A stretch of DNA of 64,000 nucleotides from Oscillatoria sp. FACHB-1407 (GCF_014697545.1 NZ_JACJSA010000002.1:248001-312000); one strand, 5' to 3'. Positions 36,173 to 45,840 are shown, counted from the first letter of the stretch. Numbers and translations: made by a program. Notes: generated by a model not told the origin, from the letters alone.

Positions 36173-36482
36173 AGAGTGTGTTGGAGGGATGCGAAACAGT
36201 TCTCCTTTTGGGGATAATTGCGGCTTTTCCAATGTCTACGGGTTGCCGTTACGCTACTGCCTGATAAGGAGGCAAAACCTCCAACCCTATATTTCCAGCG
36301 AAAAGCCAGGAACAAGATAGAGTGTGTTTGCATCCTCTCAGTCCTCAGCACTCAGTCCTCAGTCCTTACCACTCAGCACTTTCTATGAAGTTTGTGTAAA
36401 GACACGACCAATCTCCCCAAAAATTAAGAGCGATCGCCCGATAGAGCAATGAAGCACGTTTACCCGTTTTGAGGAAACCGTT

Positions 36483-37169
36483 GTGAATCACTTTGCCATC
36501 TTGATGGGGTTCTTGCGCGATCGCCAGACTTTCTTAGAAGAAGTCTACAAAGGCATCCGACTCGATCGCAAAATCATCTCTCTACTCATTTGCAGTTCTA
36601 CTTTTATTGCGCTGTACGGTGCGATTATTGGCTCATCCAGTGGTTGGTTACAGATGATCGCTTCTGCGATTAAGTTACCTGCGCTCTACTTAATCACATT
36701 GCTCATTTGTCTACCCACGCTCTATTTCTTTGATGTCATTTCTGGCTCTCGCCGCACATTTGGACAATACTTAGCGTTGTTACTGGCATCGACTGCGGCA
36801 ATTAGTATCCTACTGTTTGCCTTCGCACCCGTGACGTTATTCTTTCGACTGTCAATTCAAGATTACTTGTTCTTTAAGCTGTTGAACGTTGCGATTTTTG
36901 CAACCACAGGTTGGATTGGCATCAACTTCTTCTATCAAGGAATGGCATATATCGCCAGTCAGGAGCACGAGTTCGATGACAACCCTCATCGCGCCACGAT
37001 TATGAAAGCCTGGTTAGTGCTCTATGGCTTTGTCGGTAGTCAGTTAGGGTGGACACTGCGTCCCTTCTTTGGCGCACCAGGAGCACCCGTAACGCTGTTT
37101 CGAGAGCAGGAGAGTAACTTCTACCTGCATATGTTGAAAGTCATCGGTGATGTGTTGGGATTCCAATGA
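36483..37169 (+). CDS. Polytopic membrane protein (Yip1-like), first gene of PEP-CTERM operon
   Basis: 228 residues, GTG start after GAGGAAACC. Five to six hydrophobic helices from about residue 30 (IISLLICSSTFIALYGAIIG, LPALYLITLLICLPTLYFF, YLALLLASTAAISILLFAF). The N-terminal FLRDRQTFLEEVYKGIRLD is amphipathic. The fold pattern resembles Yip1-type membrane proteins. ATGA overlap with the next gene. Confidence 0.65.
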   Translation: MNHFAILMGFLRDRQTFLEEVYKGIRLDRKIISLLICSSTFIALYGAIIGSSSGWLQMIASAIKLPALYLITLLICLPTLYFFDVISGSRRTFGQYLALLLASTAAISILLFAFAPVTLFFRLSIQDYLFFKLLNVAIFATTGWIGINFFYQGMAYIASQEHEFDDNPHRATIMKAWLVLYGFVGSQLGWTLRPFFGAPGAPVTLFREQESNFYLHMLKVIGDVLGFQ

Positions 37170-37882
37170 TGGTGCAACCCCGAAATCAAGCCATGCGATC
37201 GCCCCTCGAAAATTTATCAATCACCCCGCTCGAATTAGATCAGATTGCAACTTTGAGTTTTAGAGATGAGTTAGCGATCGCACTTCATCGAGCGATCGTT
37301 TACAAAAGTTTGAAGCCTCTGTTCTCTGTTCTCATGACTGAGTTTTGTATTGTGGGCACAGTGCTGATTCTAGTCCTACCCATCAGTCTGATTGTGTTAC
37401 GGCGTTTTCAACAGTTGCTTTATGCTATGCCTCTGCTGATCGTTCTACTGGGAGTGACCCTGGTGGCGATCGCCTGGATGAATGTGATGTTATGGAAACG
37501 GGGAAAGCATCTCAAAACCTTTACACAGTTGATGGCTCAAGTCCAGCAGTATAACCGTCTAGTGCATCGGGTGCATTTGATTGACCACTGGAAAAGTTCA
37601 TCCAACCCATGCGAGGATCACGCTCAAAGTCGGGAAGAAGCCATTGCTGCTTTGAGGTTAACGAGAGACAACTTGATACACGCTTTGAATACAGAGAAGT
37701 TCTACCGAATGCACGCCAATTGGATGGCTCACTCTGATCCTATCACTCCGCTTGAAAACAACTTAACGATTCTCATGGCTCTGGGTTTACACGCCTCTAT
37801 AGATGAGTACAGCCACCTGTTTAACGAGATATTGCAGATTAACGTGAACTTACACCGTGAAATGGCAAAGATTGGTCAATAG
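37166..37882 (+). CDS. Hypothetical membrane protein
   Basis: 238 residues. Two adjacent hydrophobic helices (about residues 50-78 and 86-112) lie between soluble ends; the C-terminal half is helical and charged. Starts within the stop codon of the previous gene (4-base overlap). The final codons (GQ and stop) are formed by the first unit of the heptamer array that follows. No known domain. Confidence 0.65.
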   Translation: MMVQPRNQAMRSPLENLSITPLELDQIATLSFRDELAIALHRAIVYKSLKPLFSVLMTEFCIVGTVLILVLPISLIVLRRFQQLLYAMPLLIVLLGVTLVAIAWMNVMLWKRGKHLKTFTQLMAQVQQYNRLVHRVHLIDHWKSSSNPCEDHAQSREEAIAALRLTRDNLIHALNTEKFYRMHANWMAHSDPITPLENNLTILMALGLHASIDEYSHLFNEILQINVNLHREMAKIGQ

Positions 37883-37999
37883 TTAATGGTCAATGGTCAA
37901 TGGTCAATGGTTAATGGTCAATGGTTAATGGTCAGTGGTTAATGGTCAATGGTTAATGGTCAATAGTTAATGGTCAGTGGTTAATGGTTAACGGTTAAT
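37874..37999. repeat. Heptamer tandem array (GGTCAAT/GGTTAAT), 18 units
   Basis: Eighteen 7-bp units, mostly GGTCAAT or GGTTAAT, in an unbroken row. The first unit overlaps the stop codon of the preceding gene. A similar degenerate stretch occurs at 16890-16930. STRR-type cyanobacterial repeat. Confidence 0.95.
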
Positions 38000-38000
38000 A

Positions 38001-38130
38001 GCCTCCACTCCTCTACTCCTCTACTCCTCTAATTCTCCACTCCTCTAATTCTCCACTCCTCTAATTCTCCACTCCTCTAATTCTCCACTCCTCTAATTCT
38101 CCACTCCTCTACCCCTCCACTCCTCTACTC
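38001..38130. repeat. Pyrimidine-rich 16-bp tandem array
   Basis: Five copies of CTCTAATTCTCCACTC in the middle (about 38026-38110), flanked by CCTCTACTCCTC variants. The plus strand is almost purely C, T and A. The array runs to ten bases before the start codon of the PEP-CTERM gene, in place of a Shine-Dalgarno site. Confidence 0.92.
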
Positions 38131-38140
38131 CCCACTTCTT

Positions 38141-40918
38141 ATGAAACCCATCCATCGCCTCCATTCTTTCTATCACCTCATCTTTTGGCTCTGGAATTTT
38201 ACCTTCCTGACGATCGCCTATGGAGTGCTCTTGCCCGCCATGGGGATCTGGCTTGTCCAGGATATGGTGGCAGGTCGAGTGCCTCCCACGTTAGCGTTGA
38301 GCCTGCTAGGGTTGTTGATTGTGCCACTCGCTTGTACTGGGATTGGAGTGGTACTACGACGCGATCCAGTAAAGCTAATGCGGCTGTTTTACGGCGTGGA
38401 AGCCCCACTGGTTGCCCTCTGTATTCTGCGGTTGTTCCTCATTCGGGAGTTGACGCCAGCTAGCAGCCAAATCTTGGGAACAGTGTTACTGTGTATCGGA
38501 GTTTTTACCATCGAGTTGTTAGTGGGGTTTATCGCCCAAAAGCGATCGCTCGCATGGCTGCAAATTGCTGCTCACAGCTTGTTACTGATTATCGGAACCT
38601 ATCTGGGGGTATTGCTGGCGTTCTACACTATCCCTGCACTGTGTGTTTTTCTCTACGACTTCTTCAGGTTTGAGTGGCTTTGGATATTTTGGAATAATTT
38701 GATTACTAACCCAATTGCCACAGTTTGGTGGGTACCGATTTTTCTAATCTTGTTTGGCGTTAGCGCAACGCTATTTTTTGCGATGCCCTTCGCCATGATC
38801 AGCCTCTATAGCCGTTCCTGGTGGCGCGTGTTTTCAGCCTTTGGTGAACGATATGGGCGGACCAAAGCTATTGCCAGTACGGTGAGTGTGGCGATCGCCT
38901 GGTGTCTCGTGTTTGGTATGTTGCAGCAGCAACCGCAAGTGCAAGCCTTTCAGCTATTAGAACAACCCGCCCAAACGCCACAAGCCCGACAGGAATTAGT
39001 CGCCAAATCCAATGAGATTCGGGATGGGTTAGTCAACGCCTATTTGCACGCCTATCGCTATTTAGGTTCGTGGGTCGAGAGTAATCAGTTGCGGGAAATG
39101 TACATAGCTGTGTTTGGGCTGAGCCGACCGCAAGCCCAGTTCTGGCAAGACTTCCACAATCACTGGATCTCACCGTTTCTCTACAATGGCGATCGCACAG
39201 ATGGCGAAAAAGCGGCTCACCTCTATGCTCAATTCTTTGATACTCCGATTCAACGAGCAGAGCGGGAGGCAATTCAACATGCGCTGCAATCCACTTCTAA
39301 TCGGGATGCAATCAAGGCAGGTCTGCTCAACATCAATCAGGAGGTAGTGCGATTGGCTCAACAGCGTGTCAACGTAACAGAACAGGGTGACTGGGCGGAG
39401 GTGGAACTGTATGAGCAATACGAGAACCCGACGTTTGAAGCTCAGGAAATCTTTTACTCTTTCTCATTACCCGAAAGTGCAGTGATCACTGGGGTTTGGT
39501 TGGGAACCAATAGCGATCGCGACCAACGGTTCCGCTTTGTTGTGTCACCACGCGGAGCAGCCCAGCAGGTCTATAACGGCGAGGTGGAACGGGCAATAAC
39601 AGCGATTGCAGAAGATCCGGCATTGCTGGAACAGGTTGGTCCACAACAATATCGCTTGCGCGTATTCCCGATTCCAGCACAGGTCAGAGACGAACCGGGA
39701 CAGTTGCATCTCTGGATGACCTACAAAGTGATGCAGCAGGCAGATGGGTGGGCATTGCCTCACTTGAGCGAAAAGCGCAATATCTTTTGGAATGCTGACA
39801 CCATTCGTCGTCGGGATGGGCGTCCTGCTAACGTATCCTCAGAGGATTGGCTGGAAGCAGCACGACCTGCTCACCACCAAACTCCATCGCTGCATCAGGC
39901 GGTTATGAATGGATATCGCATTACGGCTCGCCCACTCCAAGCTGAGGAGTATGCCCTACCCCAAGGCAAACGGTTTGCCCTGGTGTTGGATAGCTCTCGC
40001 AGCATGGCAACTCACACGGATGAATTGCGAAAAACCTTTGACTGGTTGAATCAGCACCGGAGTCAGAACGTAGTAGATCTATATCTGACGGCATCAACCG
40101 GAGCGAATCCCCAACGTATCGATGATATTCATGGCTTTGATGTCGCTAAAACCACCTTCTACGGCACATTGCAACCGGATGAGATGGTGTGGCAGTTCGC
40201 TCAACTTCGGGGGCAAACGGCTTACGATGCGGTGCTCTTACTAACCGATGAAGGCAGCTACGAGTTATCGCAGGATGAAGTCGATTTGCCAGACACTTTG
40301 CCTCCCCTGTGGCTGGTTCACCTGGGAGATAAACTGCCCCATGCCTATGCAGATCAGGTGTTGCAAGCCATTCAGGATGGTCGTGGGGGAGTAGCAAATG
40401 ATGTCGCTGAAGTGATGCGCCGATTGGCAACTGAGGCTCAGTTAGGAGAGGTCGCCAGTGTCACCGATGGCTATGCCTGGACGGTGGAAGCTGTTGCCCC
40501 TGAAGCCACACAATCAACCAATCATCCCGCAAGTAATGCGTTTGCTCCGTTAGCAGCACGACAGTTGATTTTGCAACTGAGTCGCGAGCAGGATATGACC
40601 CAACTTGCTGCACTGGACAAGGTTCATGCGATCGCCAAGACGACTGAGATTGTCACACCCTACTCCTCTATGTTGGTGTTGGTTAACGATCGCCAACGGG
40701 AACTGTTGCGACAGGCAGAAGCGGGTGGCGATCGCTTTAACCGCGAGGTTGAAAACGGTCAGGACGAACTGACGGAACCCAACAATCCACTCAATGCTGT
40801 CTCTGTACCTGAACCCGGAAACATTCTGGGAATGGGGGCTGTGGCGATCGCGCTTCTGGTTCTGGCAAAACGTCGCCCGACAGATCAGACATCCGGACGA
40901 TTGCGCCGCATTCGTTGA
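38141..40918 (+). CDS. PEP-CTERM integral membrane protein with VIT-like and vWA-like regions (TIGR02921 type)
   Basis: 925 residues. About eight hydrophobic helices occupy residues 10-265. A VIT-like region (FYSFSLPESAVITGVWLGTN) and a von Willebrand A-like domain beginning FALVLDSSRSMATHTDELRK (MIDAS-like DSS) follow. The C-terminus is VPEPGNILGMGAVAIALLVL then AKRR, a PEP-CTERM sorting signal cut by exosortase and rhombosortase-like systems. Matches the large PEP-CTERM family of cyanobacteria with this build. Third gene of the operon from 36483. Exosortase is not in the window. Confidence 0.85.
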   Translation: MKPIHRLHSFYHLIFWLWNFTFLTIAYGVLLPAMGIWLVQDMVAGRVPPTLALSLLGLLIVPLACTGIGVVLRRDPVKLMRLFYGVEAPLVALCILRLFLIRELTPASSQILGTVLLCIGVFTIELLVGFIAQKRSLAWLQIAAHSLLLIIGTYLGVLLAFYTIPALCVFLYDFFRFEWLWIFWNNLITNPIATVWWVPIFLILFGVSATLFFAMPFAMISLYSRSWWRVFSAFGERYGRTKAIASTVSVAIAWCLVFGMLQQQPQVQAFQLLEQPAQTPQARQELVAKSNEIRDGLVNAYLHAYRYLGSWVESNQLREMYIAVFGLSRPQAQFWQDFHNHWISPFLYNGDRTDGEKAAHLYAQFFDTPIQRAEREAIQHALQSTSNRDAIKAGLLNINQEVVRLAQQRVNVTEQGDWAEVELYEQYENPTFEAQEIFYSFSLPESAVITGVWLGTNSDRDQRFRFVVSPRGAAQQVYNGEVERAITAIAEDPALLEQVGPQQYRLRVFPIPAQVRDEPGQLHLWMTYKVMQQADGWALPHLSEKRNIFWNADTIRRRDGRPANVSSEDWLEAARPAHHQTPSLHQAVMNGYRITARPLQAEEYALPQGKRFALVLDSSRSMATHTDELRKTFDWLNQHRSQNVVDLYLTASTGANPQRIDDIHGFDVAKTTFYGTLQPDEMVWQFAQLRGQTAYDAVLLLTDEGSYELSQDEVDLPDTLPPLWLVHLGDKLPHAYADQVLQAIQDGRGGVANDVAEVMRRLATEAQLGEVASVTDGYAWTVEAVAPEATQSTNHPASNAFAPLAARQLILQLSREQDMTQLAALDKVHAIAKTTEIVTPYSSMLVLVNDRQRELLRQAEAGGDRFNREVENGQDELTEPNNPLNAVSVPEPGNILGMGAVAIALLVLAKRRPTDQTSGRLRRIR

Positions 40919-40937
40919 TCAACACCAGATACGAGCG

Positions 40938-40965
40938 AAAGGGACGTGATTAATCGCGTCCCTTT
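40938..40965. terminator. Bidirectional terminator between convergent genes
   Basis: AAAGGGACG, loop, CGTCCCTTT. It follows the PEP-CTERM gene stop by 19 bases and overlaps the last codons and stop of the minus-strand peroxiredoxin-like gene. Confidence 0.65.
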
Positions 40966-41729
40966 AATGGCAAAAATGAGAGTGGATTGCTCATATTCGA
41001 TGCAAATCCCAAAATACCGCGATCGCGATGTTCGTACAGCAAGATGCCGCTACCATCAAACAAAAAAGTCCCTCCCCGTTGAGTGATGTAGGCTGCATCG
41101 GGAACGTAAGTTTTCCAATGGCTCAATGCTTCGCTCATATTGCGTAGGCGTAGGGTTGCCAGTTCAAAGGGACGCTGAAACCCCGTTCCACCCGCCAGAT
41201 TAAAGGCTGATCCCTTTAATGGAGGCAATGGAGTCGCCTGGACTACCTCATCCTCCGCAATTAACTGGGGAGCGTTGCGATCGCCCCGATATCCCCGAAA
41301 CACCTCTGCAAGCGTTCCCGGACTGCCCAACCCCGCACACATCAGCAGTAGGTTTAACCAGGCATTTTGTGCTGCCGAGAATGCAGGAACTTTGAGCGAC
41401 AATCCTTTGTACAATCCCAATTGCTGATGCAACTCAGCCTTTGGGTCAACAAACAGCCCATCTTCTGGAAATTGGGTGTAGGAGCAGAAGCGTTCCCCAG
41501 AGGAGCGATCGCCGATGCCCACTGCTCGCACTGTAATCTCTGCCGCTTGCAATTCCTTAGCCGATCGGTGCAGCCACCAGGCATATTCCAAACTGTCAAA
41601 GTCACCGAGCTGAGGTAGAACTAGCACTAACAGGCGATCGGCAGACTCGCATCCCTCCAAGATGGAAACCTGTTTGCCGTCGCTGACTCGTTGCCGTTGC
41701 GTTTGACTCAAGATGGAGTATGGATTCAT
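40950..41729 (-). CDS. Peroxiredoxin-like (AhpC/TSA_2 type) protein
   Basis: 259 residues. The thioredoxin-fold pattern LLVLVLPQLGDFDSLEYAWW, AEITVRAVGIGDRSSGERFC and AAYITQRGGTFLFDGSGILL, ending HRDRGILGFASNM, is that of PRXL2/AhpC-TSA_2 proteins. The usual peroxidatic Cys position is occupied by non-Cys residues, so classical peroxidase activity is doubtful. Start ATG after an AGGAGAA-like site is not obvious. Probably a redox-linked protein of unknown role. Confidence 0.7.
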   Translation of the reverse strand: MNPYSILSQTQRQRVSDGKQVSILEGCESADRLLVLVLPQLGDFDSLEYAWWLHRSAKELQAAEITVRAVGIGDRSSGERFCSYTQFPEDGLFVDPKAELHQQLGLYKGLSLKVPAFSAAQNAWLNLLLMCAGLGSPGTLAEVFRGYRGDRNAPQLIAEDEVVQATPLPPLKGSAFNLAGGTGFQRPFELATLRLRNMSEALSHWKTYVPDAAYITQRGGTFLFDGSGILLYEHRDRGILGFASNMSNPLSFLPLKGRD

Positions 41730-41809
41730 AGGAGAAGCACTAACTATAATTGCAATTATCCCGTATATTGATGCTCTCTCTTTTGGTGTTTAAGTGAGGC
41801 GATCATACT

Positions 41810-42073
41810 ATGACTTCAATTGTCTATAAAACTGATACAGAGGACATTGCAGAAGTCCTTGATGTATACAAACGAGGGGGTAAAGTACTTTGTCCAGTAT
41901 GCAATATAGAGTTGCTTATTGTTGATACATGGGAATCAGCTTCTATCTACAAAAAACCACCAGGAATATACTGCCTAACTGACGAGAAGCATGTTTGTGG
42001 CAAATTTCTCCTAGCTGATAAACACGACGAGATTTGGCAGAGATTTGAGCAACGGAAATCAAGACCTTGCTGA
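41810..42073 (+). CDS. Small zinc-ribbon-like hypothetical protein
   Basis: 87 residues. CPVC at residues 28-31 and a later Cys pair (YCLTDEKHVC) could bind zinc. The strand YKRGGKVLCPVCNIELLIVD is typical of a ribbon. No family name. Followed on the same strand by a small acidic protein gene at 42238 after a 164-base gap. Confidence 0.55.
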   Translation: MTSIVYKTDTEDIAEVLDVYKRGGKVLCPVCNIELLIVDTWESASIYKKPPGIYCLTDEKHVCGKFLLADKHDEIWQRFEQRKSRPC

Positions 42074-42237
42074 ACGGAACTATGAATTGCCAATCAGCCC
42101 TCACCCTCGCCCCCTGGAGAGGGAACCAGATTTTAGCTCCCTTAAGGGTTGGCGAGGGCTGCGCCCCGCTTCGCGAGGAGGGAAATCATGTTTACATTCA
42201 GCAATGCCGAAATCAAGCATTGAATAGGGGAGTGGTA

Positions 42238-42480
42238 ATGAAACTAACAATGAACTTAGCTAGTCTTCCTGACCGGGAAAGGATTGTTGTAGAAATTTGG
42301 TATGGTAATCACCAATTTGCCGAAGTCTCGTGGGAAGAAGACAAGCCAATGCTTGAGATTTACTCCTCACCGAATACAGAATCTAAGGATTACTGGGTGC
42401 TGGAGTTAGATGAGGTATTAGAAGCCTTGAATCAGGCAAGAAAACAGTTGAGCGATTCTTCACCTAATGCAGAGAAATAG
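42238..42480 (+). CDS. Small acidic hypothetical protein
   Basis: 80 residues from ATG 42238, with AGGGGAG five bases upstream. Longer forms from 42067 translate an intergenic CCCTCACCCTCGCCCCCTGG-type repeat and are rejected. The sequence IVVEIWYGNHQFAEVSWEED, then YWVLELDEVLEALNQARKQL looks like a small alpha+beta fold. Possibly paired with the zinc-ribbon gene upstream; function unknown. Confidence 0.6.
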   Translation: MKLTMNLASLPDRERIVVEIWYGNHQFAEVSWEEDKPMLEIYSSPNTESKDYWVLELDEVLEALNQARKQLSDSSPNAEK

Positions 42481-42552
42481 GGCGATCGCTCATCGGTTAA
42501 GATAGATGAAATAGTAGCTATTAGTGTCAAATTTGAATGAGGATGATAGGCA

Positions 42553-43095
42553 ATGCCCCTCACCACTGATGACCTCTTACAATTCCAGGCTCAATATCCA
42601 GACCATCAAATGGAACTGGTTAACGGAGAAATTAGGGTTATGAGTCCATCCGGATATGAGTCGGATGAGGTGGCTGCACGAGTCATCGGCAAACTCTTTC
42701 CTTGGGTTGATAGTCAACGGTTGGGTCGAGTCAGTGCTTCTAGTGCGGGTTTCAAACTGCCTAATTCGGATGTGAAAGCACCAGATGCATCCTTTGTTAA
42801 AGCGGAACGGCTCAAGCGCAGTCCCCGCAGTTTTGCTGAACTGGCTCCTGATCTGATGGTAGAGGTTAAATCTCCCACTGATAATGTTGAGACTTTAGAA
42901 GCGAAAATTAGGCAATTCCTGGAGTTGGGGACAACGGTTGGTATCCTGATTAATCCTGAAGACCAAACAGTAAAGGTATATCGTCTTGATCAGGAGGCGA
43001 TCGCTTTAGCCAATGGAGATATTTTAGTGGTGCCTGATCTATTACCAGGATGGGAACTCCCTGTTATTGAAATGTGGTCGCCTGTATTTGAGTAA
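42553..43095 (+). CDS. Uma2 family nuclease-like protein (DUF820)
   Basis: 180 residues. The core KAPDASFVKAERLKR and DLMVEVKSPTDNVETLEAKI carries the Asp and Glu-x-Lys of the PD-(D/E)XK fold of the Uma2/DUF820 family, which is greatly expanded in cyanobacteria. Family function is unsettled, with many copies lying near mobile DNA. Ends 10 bases from the end of the convergent TAXI gene. Confidence 0.92.
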   Translation: MPLTTDDLLQFQAQYPDHQMELVNGEIRVMSPSGYESDEVAARVIGKLFPWVDSQRLGRVSASSAGFKLPNSDVKAPDASFVKAERLKRSPRSFAELAPDLMVEVKSPTDNVETLEAKIRQFLELGTTVGILINPEDQTVKVYRLDQEAIALANGDILVVPDLLPGWELPVIEMWSPVFE

Positions 43096-43104
43096 ATAGC
43101 TCTG

Positions 43105-44652
43105 TCAGGAATTCTGCAAGATATCGCGGGTTGTTTTGTAGGCTTCGATAAACGTGCGAAACGACTCCTGGGAAATCTCTTTGTCAATTAGACTGGTTTC
43201 TACTTGTTTTAGAATGTCATTGAGTTTTTCTTGAGTGATGACTGAGTTCTCAGGAGGAGACTGTAATACGTCTACTAACTGTTTAATATAGTGATCTAAG
43301 AGTTCTTCAGAAGCCAACGCCATGCATCGCTCTAAGACTTCACGAGTGGTTTTATAGGCTTCATTAAACGTGCGGAATGATTCTTGAGAGATGTTTTCAC
43401 GAACGAGATCATCCGCCGCCTGGTTAAATACTTGTTCCAGGGCATTCTGTTTTTCTCGTAACTGTTTTTGAAGCAATTGGGGATGCAAATTCGTCTCAAT
43501 ATCCATATTCTGGATAGCCGCTTGAACGTACTGATCCGCCAAAATTTTGCGTTCATCAGCCCGTTGTTTCAGACGTTGCCACCATTCCCACAGTCCAATT
43601 AAACTGCCTGCGGGTAACGTGCTAATGGCGATGAATAAACCTGCATTTTTAATCAGAAAAGACGTGACGCTGGAAAAGAGGGTGGGGCGATCGCGTTCAT
43701 AGTAGGCGATCGCTCCAGGGTGCTGAGGAATTCCTGTGCCAGCGGTGGGGCTAGGTCGCTTAAAGTTGGTCACGAGGGGACGAATTTCGGCGTGTTTATC
43801 GGGAATCGCATTGGCAATCTCGCGACGATGTTCGCCCAGGATTTGTGTAATCTCTCGCACTGTGGCGTTATCTAATCGGGTGCTGGTGAGAAACAGACGA
43901 GGAACCGCGATTGTCGGTAGATTTGTCAGGGGAATCGCGGGATTTCCCTGATAAACCCCCTTAGGAATCACCGCAGGCTCCAGGGTGGGATGGTGAACTC
44001 TCAAGGCTTCTGCCTGCTCTAATGGCAGAAGTTGCCCCTGTGCCTGTTGCACGACCTGTGTAATGTATTCGTTGTTGAGCGTTCGCACCCGAAACAGGGC
44101 ATCCGCTTTCCTTTGTCGAAACAACTCGTCGGCTTGTTGGTTGCTGACAAAGTTCAGTTGAAAGCTACTGAGATTGAATCCATAATGGGTCGCTAGCTCC
44201 ATAAAGGAGTAATACTCACCGCTGTTGGGTTGCAGCAAGATGGGGCGATTTGCCAGATCGGTAAATTGATGTACCCCCGCATCCTGCCGCACCACCAGTT
44301 GAAACAGATCGCGATACAAAACGGCGATCGCCCGCGCCGACGCACCCGCAGGCACATCCGCCTGAGCTGTTGCCAGATCAACTTTATGGCTCTCCAGTAA
44401 CTTCAGATTTTCATCACTGCCACTGGTGGCAATGACGGTGACATGCAATTTAGGATTGTTGGCGGTGATCACATGGGCGATCGCCTGACTGAGAATATAG
44501 CTCTCCCCTTCGGGGTCACCCGCTGCCAACGTCAACTCGCGCACTTGGTTTCCACTAAACACAACCCAGGCAATGCTGAATAATGCTGCAATCAGACACA
44601 GGATCAGCAAAATTCTGGACAGTGGAGGCAGCGATCGCGGGGAGGGGGACAT
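43105..44652 (-). CDS. TAXI-family (TRAP-type) substrate-binding protein with C-terminal repeats
   Basis: 515 residues from ATG 44652; a TTG at 44709 is less likely. Residues 12-33 are a signal anchor. The TAXI/NMT1-like binding domain follows (ELTLAAGDPEGESYILSQAI, DLATAQADVPAGASA). A second helix near 315-335 crosses back. The cytoplasmic C-terminus contains two near-identical motifs, ISQESFRTFNEAYKTTREVL and ISQESFRTFIEAYKTTRDIL, about 80 residues apart. No TRAP permease gene is adjacent, so it may be a sensor rather than a transporter part. Confidence 0.82.
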   Translation of the reverse strand: MSPSPRSLPPLSRILLILCLIAALFSIAWVVFSGNQVRELTLAAGDPEGESYILSQAIAHVITANNPKLHVTVIATSGSDENLKLLESHKVDLATAQADVPAGASARAIAVLYRDLFQLVVRQDAGVHQFTDLANRPILLQPNSGEYYSFMELATHYGFNLSSFQLNFVSNQQADELFRQRKADALFRVRTLNNEYITQVVQQAQGQLLPLEQAEALRVHHPTLEPAVIPKGVYQGNPAIPLTNLPTIAVPRLFLTSTRLDNATVREITQILGEHRREIANAIPDKHAEIRPLVTNFKRPSPTAGTGIPQHPGAIAYYERDRPTLFSSVTSFLIKNAGLFIAISTLPAGSLIGLWEWWQRLKQRADERKILADQYVQAAIQNMDIETNLHPQLLQKQLREKQNALEQVFNQAADDLVRENISQESFRTFNEAYKTTREVLERCMALASEELLDHYIKQLVDVLQSPPENSVITQEKLNDILKQVETSLIDKEISQESFRTFIEAYKTTRDILQNS

Positions 44653-44821
44653 TAGACCAAGGGAATGAAGAATGGCAAGAGAGGCGATGACTCGCATCTC
44701 CACAAACAACTTTCCCTTTTGTCATACCAAATTTAAGAACGAGTGGCTATAGGGGAGACCAACTCTCAGACCGTTTGTTGCGATTGCCATGCAGATGGGT
44801 ATTAACAGCCATCGTGTTCGT

Positions 44822-45835
44822 TTAGCGATCGCCCGGTGAAGTAATACCCGTGACCGCCGCGATACCCAATAGTGCCGCCGCGATCGCCCCCCACTTAACC
44901 GTTGGATTGCGATCAAACCAATCCGTCACACTGGGAATTGCCAAATGCCCAAAATCACCTTCGACGCGGTTGTACTCATCAACGGGTTCATACACATTAT
45001 TGGGTGCGTCTTCAGATCGTGGCTCATCCGTCAGTTGTCCCTTAAAGGCAAGGGCTAACAACAAGGAATCCATCAAACCTGGAGAAATCCGCTGAAGCAG
45101 GTCTGCAATTCTGCCGACATCGCCCACAATCATGTCACGAGTCGGATGCTCTGCCACATGCAAAATTGCCTCTGCAACCAGGCTGGGTTGATAGTAGGGA
45201 GGTAATCCAGTTGGTTTAACCCCCAGTTTGGTCTTACCTTTGTTGTAAAACGGTGTGTTGATCACCGCTGGCATGATATTGGTGACGTTGATATCCCAGC
45301 CTTCGTGCAGCAGTTCTAACCGCAATGCATCCAGAAATCCCTCAATGCCGTGTTTAGAAGCAGAGTAAGGGCTTTGATAGGGGAGCGATCGCCGTGCTTC
45401 AACCGAGGAAACATGAATCAATGAACCGCGCCCTTCCCGCTTCAGATGGGGCAACGCTGCCATCGCGCCATAGGCTTGTCCGTTCAGGTTGACATCAATG
45501 ACCCGCTTAAATTCATCGGGGGTAATCTTGTCAAAAGTTGCAAAGACTGAGGTAGCGGCTAAGTGAACCCAGGTGTCTAACCGTCCAAAGTAGTCCACTG
45601 CTTTGTCAGCAACGGCTTTGACTTGATCAAAGTCGGCTACATCAGCGGGAAAGGCGATCGCCGATCCACCCTGTTGCTCAATTTCATCCAACACTGAGGT
45701 TAATCCTTCAATGCTGCGACCCGATACCACTACTTTTGCACCCTGACGCGCAAACTGAAGGGCTGTTTCGCGTCCAATCCCACTTGACGCGCCAAAAACA
45801 ACAACTACTTGTTCGTGAATTGGTTTTAACTGCAT
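44822..45835 (-). CDS. Short-chain dehydrogenase/reductase with C-terminal membrane anchor
   Basis: 337 residues. NAD(P)-binding FGASSGIG near residue 15 and catalytic YSASKHG near 157, with Ser in HVSSVEARR. The usual 250-residue SDR body is extended by about 80 residues ending in a hydrophobic helix (WGAIAAALLGIAAVTGI). Follows the DUF2243 gene by five bases on the same strand, so the two form an operon. Substrate unknown. Confidence 0.9.
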   Translation of the reverse strand: MQLKPIHEQVVVVFGASSGIGRETALQFARQGAKVVVSGRSIEGLTSVLDEIEQQGGSAIAFPADVADFDQVKAVADKAVDYFGRLDTWVHLAATSVFATFDKITPDEFKRVIDVNLNGQAYGAMAALPHLKREGRGSLIHVSSVEARRSLPYQSPYSASKHGIEGFLDALRLELLHEGWDINVTNIMPAVINTPFYNKGKTKLGVKPTGLPPYYQPSLVAEAILHVAEHPTRDMIVGDVGRIADLLQRISPGLMDSLLLALAFKGQLTDEPRSEDAPNNVYEPVDEYNRVEGDFGHLAIPSVTDWFDRNPTVKWGAIAAALLGIAAVTGITSPGDR

Positions 45836-45840
45836 GATTC

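Noticed and set aside
42045-42237. Frames through the CCCTCACCCTCGCCCCCTGG region
   Set aside because: This is a common cyanobacterial intergenic repeat, and the true gene starts at 42238 behind a ribosome site.
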